A stretch of DNA of 64,000 nucleotides from an uncultured Cyclobacteriaceae bacterium. GTDB lineage: Bacteria; Bacteroidota; Bacteroidia; Cytophagales; Cyclobacteriaceae. Location of the stretch: NCBI GenBank assembly GCA_937146645.1, contig CAKZRQ010000037.1, positions 124,001-188,000 on the forward strand. Reading direction: 5' to 3'. The translations under genes and the position numbers were made by a program. The notes beneath the pieces are model-generated. The model was not told where the DNA came from. It ran no database searches and was given only the letters and a program-made list of their open reading frames with translations. Positions 59,405-64,000 of the stretch are shown piece after piece (position 1 is the stretch's first letter; each line of letters begins with the position of its first letter).

Positions 59405-59431
59405 AAAAAAATACCGGATCACTCCGGTATT
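59403..59431 (-). terminator. Terminator after the coiled-coil gene (reads minus)
   Basis: A 9-bp stem (AATACCGGA / TCCGGTATT, TCAC loop) is followed on the minus strand by a T-run from the A-run 59403-59410. It closes the gene at 59451-59873 and also lies directly after trpS, where the plus strand has a weaker T-run. Confidence 0.85.
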
Positions 59432-59450
59432 CTTAATTCTTATTTTAGTC

Positions 59451-59873
59451 TTATCGGCTACGCCAAAGATCCTTCATCTGCTTTCCACTTACTATCATGG
59501 AAAAACGAGTTGGGTTTGGAATAAGAACAATTCTCACATCCAGGTTCTCAAATTGCTCGGATTCAATAGGAACGCCCTGATGTCCATCCACTTCATAGCT
59601 AACGATGCCTCTTGCATCTGGAAGCAAAGGCTTGTAAGTGTTCGCTAAATAAGCCGTGGGCAAAAGAATATCTGTATCGGAAAGCAGCTGCTCATGAATC
59701 TTCTCGAGCTTGGCTTCCAAAACCTCCTCATACTCCTCATTGAAGTCGTCTTCCAGATCATGAAGTTCCTCTTCCAATTCATCATAGCGCTCATTGCTAT
59801 AATCCATGGCTGCGATTTCATTTCTTTTTTCAACGATTTCTGTCAGGGCTTTATCAAGCTTATCCAAATCCAT
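59451..59873 (-). CDS. Hypothetical protein with N-terminal coiled coil
   Basis: A 140-residue soluble protein from ATG 59873; an earlier TTG would add nine residues. The first about 65 residues form a highly charged heptad-type coiled coil (ELEEELHDLEDDFNEEYEEVLEAKLEKI), followed by a compact beta part DILLPTAYLANTYKPLL, YEVDGHQGVPIES and VRIVLIPNPTRFSMIVSG. No family recognised. Such small proteins may be accessory or stress proteins. It lies between the trpS terminator and the divergent-strand MDR gene, 82 bp downstream of the latter's stop, and is apparently a lone gene. Confidence 0.65.
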   Translation of the reverse strand: MDLDKLDKALTEIVEKRNEIAAMDYSNERYDELEEELHDLEDDFNEEYEEVLEAKLEKIHEQLLSDTDILLPTAYLANTYKPLLPDARGIVSYEVDGHQGVPIESEQFENLDVRIVLIPNPTRFSMIVSGKQMKDLWRSR

Positions 59874-59954
59874 TTGCTCCAATAATTTTTTGAGATACAA
59901 AGATGGCTATTCCAAAATTGAGGATGAATAAATTTTTGAAAATTTCAATTGTGT

Positions 59955-60923
59955 TTAACTCACAATAAGAATCTTTCCATTTCTTCCTGCAGTCTCATAT
60001 GCCGCTAAAGCTTCATTAAATTCCTCCAAAGGATATTTAGCAGTAACGTCAACCTTTTCAGAATTCTGAATCAAGAACCCAAAAACATCCTTAAAAGCCT
60101 GATTTCTCTCATCCGTCGCCATGTTCTCCATGTAGGTAGTCAACCAAAATCCTTCAATCTTCAAATTTTTGAAAATTAGTAAGCCGCTGTTCATTGGGAC
60201 ATTTTCCAAACTCAAAAGTCCAAAGACCATCATCTTTCCACCCGGTCTCAAACTAGCCAAAGCCCTGGCTCCCAGAACACCTCCGACAGCATCGAAAATC
60301 ACAGAAACTCCTTCTCCTGTTTTTTCCATGACTACCTTTTGGACCTTTTCAGTTTCAGAATTAATCACGAGATCAGCACCTAGATTTTCAAGCATCTCTT
60401 TCTGAGCATCATGACGAACCGTACAGGCCACTCTTATCCCTTTGGCCTTCGCCAATTGAATGGCAAATTTGCCAAAAGCTGAGGCTCCAGCTGTAATCAA
60501 TAACCACTCCCCTTCTTTTAATCCCGAGGTCTGGATCATGCCGTATGCCGTCATAGGATTTACGAAAGCCTGACAAGCAACTTCATCCGGCATCGGAGGC
60601 GGTACCGGAATGACCATGGCAGCAGGTACACAAACGTACTCCTTCCATGTTCCTATGGCAGTGAACATTACCCGGGTGCCCACTGGAACTTTTCCCTCAG
60701 TATCGCTTTGCTCTACTACTCCGCAAGCCTCGAATCCGGCACTGCTCGGCAGCTTTGGTGTGATACCATACATCCCGCGAACGAACATGATATCAGAAGG
60801 ATTGATGTTTCTGGCTGTAACCTTCACCAAAACCTCATGCGGCTTTGGCTCCGGCATAGGAGCATCCACTAGTTTAAGTACTTCTTCAGGCATTCCAACC
60901 TGCTCAAAAATCACTGCTTTCAT
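59955..60923 (-). CDS. Zinc-free MDR-family reductase (enoyl-CoA-reductase-like)
   Basis: A 322-residue medium-chain reductase without zinc ligands. Features: MKAVIFEQVGMPEEVLKLVDAPMPEPKPHEVLVKVTARNINPSDIMFVRGMYG at the start, WLLITAGASAFGKFAIQLAKAKGIRVACTVR for NADP binding and the NPMTAYGMIQT segment. The NPSD/Tyr pattern is like mitochondrial MECR-type trans-2-enoyl reductases and zeta-crystallins. It is divergent from the SDR-ACAD-phosphotransferase operon (125-bp gap), so it may reduce an enoyl or keto intermediate of the same pathway, but that is inference. Confidence 0.88.
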   Translation of the reverse strand: MKAVIFEQVGMPEEVLKLVDAPMPEPKPHEVLVKVTARNINPSDIMFVRGMYGITPKLPSSAGFEACGVVEQSDTEGKVPVGTRVMFTAIGTWKEYVCVPAAMVIPVPPPMPDEVACQAFVNPMTAYGMIQTSGLKEGEWLLITAGASAFGKFAIQLAKAKGIRVACTVRHDAQKEMLENLGADLVINSETEKVQKVVMEKTGEGVSVIFDAVGGVLGARALASLRPGGKMMVFGLLSLENVPMNSGLLIFKNLKIEGFWLTTYMENMATDERNQAFKDVFGFLIQNSEKVDVTAKYPLEEFNEALAAYETAGRNGKILIVS

Positions 60924-61048
60924 TGGGTTTATTTTATCGTAAAATTATCGCTTTTAATTCAATCAAAACTATGGATATATTTTAAGTCCGGTTCCTCCGC
61001 TGATGTATTTTTTCTAACTTAAGAGTTCAACATTAAAACTAGAATTTC

Positions 61049-61816
61049 ATGGATTTGTCTTCCCTTTTTTCACTCGATGGGAAAGTGGCATTGATTACCG
61101 GGGCCAGCAAAGGTATCGGTTTAAGTATTGCCGAAATTTTTGCGGCAGCAGGTGCCAAAGTCGTTTTAAGTAGCCGAAAGCAAGACGATTTAGATAAAGA
61201 ATCGGCAGCCTTAAACGCCAAAGGATACTCCACCAAAGGCATTGCTTGCAATGTGGGAAATATGGATGAGCTCAAGGCACTAGTGGATGAAACTGTGGCC
61301 ACTTTCGGAGGAATAGATATCCTTGTGAATAACGCAGCTGCTAATCCGGTTTTTGGGCCAATTCATCACACGGATATTTCGGCCTTTGACAAAATCATGG
61401 ATGTAAATCTGAAAGCTCCGTTCGAATTGAGTAAGCTTTGTTTTCCTTACTTGATCAAAGCCGCATCACCTTCAGTCATCAATATCAGTTCGATAGGCGG
61501 TCTTTCTCCTGAACCAGGATTAGGGATTTACAGTGTGAGTAAAGCTGCCTTAATATCCATGACAAAAGTTTTTGCAAAGGAATGGGGAGAAGCGAAAATC
61601 AGGGTTAATGCTATCTGTCCGGGATTAATCCAAACCAAGTTTTCAGAGGCGCTTTGGTCAAACGATAAAATTATGGCCATGATGATGAAGCAGCTCCCGA
61701 TCAAGAGAGTGGGAACACCAGAAGAAATTGGGGGTATGGCTCTTTTCTTAGCTTCACCTGCCTCGACATATACCACTGGCTCTGTATTTACAGCTGATGG
61801 TGGATTTACGATCTAA
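61049..61816 (+). CDS. SDR-family oxidoreductase
   Basis: A 255-residue short-chain dehydrogenase/reductase. Cofactor motif TGASKGIGLSIAEIF, NNAA motif ILVNNAAANPVF, catalytic Ser in INISSIGGLSPEPG and the YSVSK active-site motif, then the C-terminal PGLIQTKFSEAL and ASTYTTGSVFTADGGFTI. It would oxidise or reduce a hydroxyl/keto group, presumably the product or substrate of the adjacent acyl-CoA dehydrogenase. It is first of a three-gene operon: 9 bp to the ACAD gene and 3 bp onward to the phosphotransferase. Confidence 0.93.
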   Translation: MDLSSLFSLDGKVALITGASKGIGLSIAEIFAAAGAKVVLSSRKQDDLDKESAALNAKGYSTKGIACNVGNMDELKALVDETVATFGGIDILVNNAAANPVFGPIHHTDISAFDKIMDVNLKAPFELSKLCFPYLIKAASPSVINISSIGGLSPEPGLGIYSVSKAALISMTKVFAKEWGEAKIRVNAICPGLIQTKFSEALWSNDKIMAMMMKQLPIKRVGTPEEIGGMALFLASPASTYTTGSVFTADGGFTI

Positions 61817-61825
61817 TTAAAGAAT

Positions 61826-63034
61826 ATGACCCAAAGTAATATCCAGGAGGTGGACATCGATCATCTCCTATCTCAATACCAGTCTTTTCTGGAAGAGCGT
61901 TTATTTCCGAGAGATCTAGATTTGGTAACCACGCCCTTCTTTCAGTCTGAACCACTTTTGAATGAACTCCGGCAAAAAGCCCGAGAGTTGAATCTTTTCG
62001 CTCCACACCTTTCTGAGGAGGATGGAGGTCTAGGATTGTCTTTGAGTGATTTTGCTAAAGTTTCGGAGGTTTTGGGCCAAAGCCCATTAGGACACTATGT
62101 TTTCAATTGCAATGCTCCAGATATCGGCAATATGGAGTTACTCCATATGTTTGGTTCTGAAGAACAAAAGCAGAATTATTTAAAGCCATTAATGCGTGGG
62201 GAAATACGAAGTTGTTTTGCCATGACTGAGCCTGGGCATGCAGGAAGTAACCCCATACATATGTCCACCACCGCAGTGAGAGACGGTGATTCCTGGGTGA
62301 TCAATGGGCACAAATGGTTCACCACATCCGCGGATGGAGCCAATTTCACTATTGTGATGGCAGTCACCAATTCAGAAGCTGAATCGCCATACAAAAAGGC
62401 TAGCATGATCATCGTTCCTTTGGATAATCCTGGTTTTACCAATGTTCGTAATATTCCCATCATGGGTGAGCCCGGAGAAGGTTATCTCTCTCACAGCGAA
62501 ATGAAATTCGAAGATTGCAGGGTTCCGTTAGAGAATATCATAGGTGAAGAAGGTCAAGGCTTTGCTTTAGCGCAAGAAAGACTAGGTCCTGGAAGAATTC
62601 ATCATTGTATGCGATGGATAGGCATCTGTGAAAGAGTTTTCGATATGATGTGTAAACGAGCCGTATCACGAGAATTGAACCCACAAAGACCTTTGGCGGA
62701 GAAGCAAACCATTCAACATTGGATAGCTGAGAGTCGAGCATCCATCAATGCCTCCAGGCTTATGGTGATGGACACTGCTGAAAAAATGCAAAGGCTAGGC
62801 GCAAAGGCCGTAAAACAGGATATTTCCACTATTAAATTCTTTGTGGCAGATGTGCTTATGAAAGTCATTGACAGGGCGGTTCAGGTCCATGGAGCCCTAG
62901 GAATCACGGATGATACTTTGCTTTCCTTTTGGTATAGACATGAACGTGGGGCCCGAATCTATGATGGGCCAGATGAAGTCCATAAGTCATCTCTTGCCAG
63001 AAGTATTTTGAAGACCTACTTGAAAAAAGGATAG
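61826..63034 (+). CDS. ACAD11-like acyl-CoA dehydrogenase
   Basis: A 402-residue acyl-CoA dehydrogenase. The middle FAD domain (CFAMTEPGHAGSNPIHMSTTAV, WVINGHKWFTTSADGANFTIVMAVT) and C-terminal helical domain are complete. The C-terminal catalytic position reads YDGPDEVH (Asp380) where the GCDH of this window reads YEGTHDIH, an Asp in place of the usual Glu and the same form as in ACAD11-type enzymes. The ACAD11 family eliminates the phosphate of 4-phosphoacyl-CoA to an enoyl-CoA. Together with the adjacent kinase and SDR this points to a 4-hydroxyacid breakdown pathway; electron acceptor EtfAB is available. Confidence 0.88.
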   Translation: MTQSNIQEVDIDHLLSQYQSFLEERLFPRDLDLVTTPFFQSEPLLNELRQKARELNLFAPHLSEEDGGLGLSLSDFAKVSEVLGQSPLGHYVFNCNAPDIGNMELLHMFGSEEQKQNYLKPLMRGEIRSCFAMTEPGHAGSNPIHMSTTAVRDGDSWVINGHKWFTTSADGANFTIVMAVTNSEAESPYKKASMIIVPLDNPGFTNVRNIPIMGEPGEGYLSHSEMKFEDCRVPLENIIGEEGQGFALAQERLGPGRIHHCMRWIGICERVFDMMCKRAVSRELNPQRPLAEKQTIQHWIAESRASINASRLMVMDTAEKMQRLGAKAVKQDISTIKFFVADVLMKVIDRAVQVHGALGITDDTLLSFWYRHERGARIYDGPDEVHKSSLARSILKTYLKKG

Positions 63035-63037
63035 GCC

Positions 63038-64000
63038 ATGTTAGATCAAATGGACCTAAAACCCTTAAAAAGCTTTCTTGGGGATCACTTTGGAGTAAAA
63101 ACTGAAGATATTTCAATCACACAGTTCAAAGGCGGTTTCTCCAATCTCACATTTCTCGCTGAGATGGGTGAAAAATCAGTTGTCCTCAGGAGACCCCCAT
63201 TCGGTGAAAAAATCAGCAAGGCTCATGATATGCAGAGGGAATTCTCCGTTTTGGAAGCCTTAAAAAAAGCCGGGTATCGAAGAATTCCAGAGCCTATCTT
63301 CTTTGAAGCTGAGGAATCTATTTTCGGTGCTCCGTTTTTTGCGATGGAATACGTGGACGGGGTAATTCTGAGAAATAAATCTCCCGAGCTGAGGGATTTC
63401 ACCCCTGAACGATTCAAAAAATTATCCGAAGATTCCTTGAATGCTTTGATAGATCTTCATCAGCTTGAACTTCAGGAATCAGGACTGGGAAACCTAGGGA
63501 AGCCAGAAGGTTTTGTCACCCGTCAGGTGGAAGGATGGTCACACCGATATTTCAGAGCAAAAACAGATGAATTACCTGAAGTGGAGTCAGCGATTGAGTG
63601 GCTGAACAAAAATATTCCTGAATCATGTGAAACAGGATTTATCCATAATGACTACAAGTACGACAATGTAGTTTTGGACCGAAAATCTCCTCATAACATT
63701 AAGGCCATACTTGATTGGGAAATGGCCACGGTTGGGGATCCTTTAATGGATTTGGGAACAAGTCTGGCCTACTGGGCACAAGCTGATGATCCCGATATTC
63801 TCAAGATGTTTAACCTTACCCATCTCCCTGGAAATTTAAGTCGCCAAGAGGTCGTAGACTACTATTTTGACCAAAGTGATTTCAAGAAAGAAAATATGGT
63901 TTTCTACTATGTTTTCGGCTTGATCAAAGTAGGAGTTATCGCTCAACAGATTTATAAAAGATTCAAGATGGGCCATGCAAATGATCCAAGGTTTGGAGCA
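63038..64000 (+). CDS. APH-type phosphotransferase, 3'-truncated by window edge
   Basis: The frame opens at ATG 63038, 3 bp after the ACAD stop, and runs open to base 64000, giving at least 321 residues; the C-terminus is outside. It is an aminoglycoside-phosphotransferase-fold enzyme of the ACAD10/11 type: FKGGFSNLTFLAEMGEKSVVLRRPP with the nucleotide-binding loop, a helix-C Glu in MQREFSVLEAL, EYVDGVIL hinge, catalytic loop FIHNDYKYDNVVL and ILDWEMATVGDPLMDLG (DFG-like Asp). It likely phosphorylates the 4-hydroxy group of an acyl-CoA, which the neighbouring ACAD would then eliminate. Confidence 0.92.
   Translation, partial: MLDQMDLKPLKSFLGDHFGVKTEDISITQFKGGFSNLTFLAEMGEKSVVLRRPPFGEKISKAHDMQREFSVLEALKKAGYRRIPEPIFFEAEESIFGAPFFAMEYVDGVILRNKSPELRDFTPERFKKLSEDSLNALIDLHQLELQESGLGNLGKPEGFVTRQVEGWSHRYFRAKTDELPEVESAIEWLNKNIPESCETGFIHNDYKYDNVVLDRKSPHNIKAILDWEMATVGDPLMDLGTSLAYWAQADDPDILKMFNLTHLPGNLSRQEVVDYYFDQSDFKKENMVFYYVFGLIKVGVIAQQIYKRFKMGHANDPRFGA

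Overview
The window is a gene-dense piece of a bacterial chromosome. Everything points to the phylum Bacteroidota, most likely order Cytophagales (an Algoriphagus/Cyclobacteriaceae-like marine or freshwater heterotroph). The signs are a type IX secretion C-terminal sorting domain, SusD-free but lipoprotein-rich secreted proteins, DUF1573, DUF6503 and carboxypeptidase-regulatory-like domains, TAnnTTTG-type promoter boxes, and starts with no consistent Shine-Dalgarno sequence. The species assignment is inference. I see no rRNA, tRNA, insertion sequence, prophage, integrase or CRISPR array. No gap between real genes exceeds about 230 bp. The window cuts the first gene (mnmA, 5' end missing) and the last gene (an APH-type phosphotransferase, 3' end missing).

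Layout. 1-3036: tRNA modification (mnmA, truC) and a secreted M28 peptidase. 3040-6736 (minus): nucleoside transporter, then an etfB-etfA-bifunctional nuclease operon. 6809-9874: TPR protein, patatin, PGDYG protein, MDR oxidoreductase. 9878-12273 (minus): dnaB, with two DnaA-box-like 9-mers upstream, and a polytopic membrane protein. 12403-18348: Mpl-like Mur ligase plus DEDDh exonuclease, M48 lipoprotein protease, DUF4442 protein, two secreted proteins, GluQ-like synthetase. 18372-21952 (minus): S10 peptidase and a channel-PhzF-DinB operon. 22182-27722 (plus): ferritin, a fused hydroxylase-lipoprotein, an HTH-type protein, a formylglycine-generating-enzyme-like lipoprotein and a lipase. 27703-32603: riboflavin synthase, Pcm, a three-palindrome intergenic cluster, thioesterase, a HolD-like protein, DUF3817 protein, a cryptic kinase-fold protein and RfbA. 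32678-38434: glycosyltransferase plus GH32 fructanase, CDGSH protein, KefF/KefC-like pair. 38492-45056: TetR plus a TolC/adaptor/RND operon with paired operators, then an ACP-like protein and YwbE. 45047-48529 (minus): YehS, two orphan secreted proteins, MATE pump. 48680-53651: alpha/beta-hydrolase plus M19-like dipeptidase pair, then divergent tryptophan 2,3-dioxygenase and glutaryl-CoA dehydrogenase. 53683-59873: a large T9SS-exported beta-helix protein, DUF1573 lipoprotein-like protein, trpS and a small coiled-coil protein. 59955-64000: MDR reductase divergent from an SDR-ACAD-phosphotransferase operon that looks like a split ACAD11 pathway.

How genes work together. EtfAB can receive electrons from the two acyl-CoA dehydrogenases. 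TDO and GCDH are the first and a late step of the route from tryptophan to acetyl-CoA through glutaryl-CoA. KefF would activate the KefC-type antiporter. The TetR regulator has a perfect 15-bp palindrome before the efflux operon and a near-perfect copy inside its own promoter, so it probably represses both. Most convergent gene pairs are separated by clear intrinsic terminators.

Novelty. I found no complete known defence or mobile system. The observations most worth follow-up are the in-frame hydroxylase-lipoprotein fusion (22959-24206), a divergent protein with all the catalytic landmarks of a kinase-like fold (30736-31749), a candidate Bacteroidota HolD/psi subunit (29846-30415), the 29062-29199 palindrome cluster, the translationally coupled hydrolase-dipeptidase pair (48680-51360), and the split ACAD11-like operon at the right edge.
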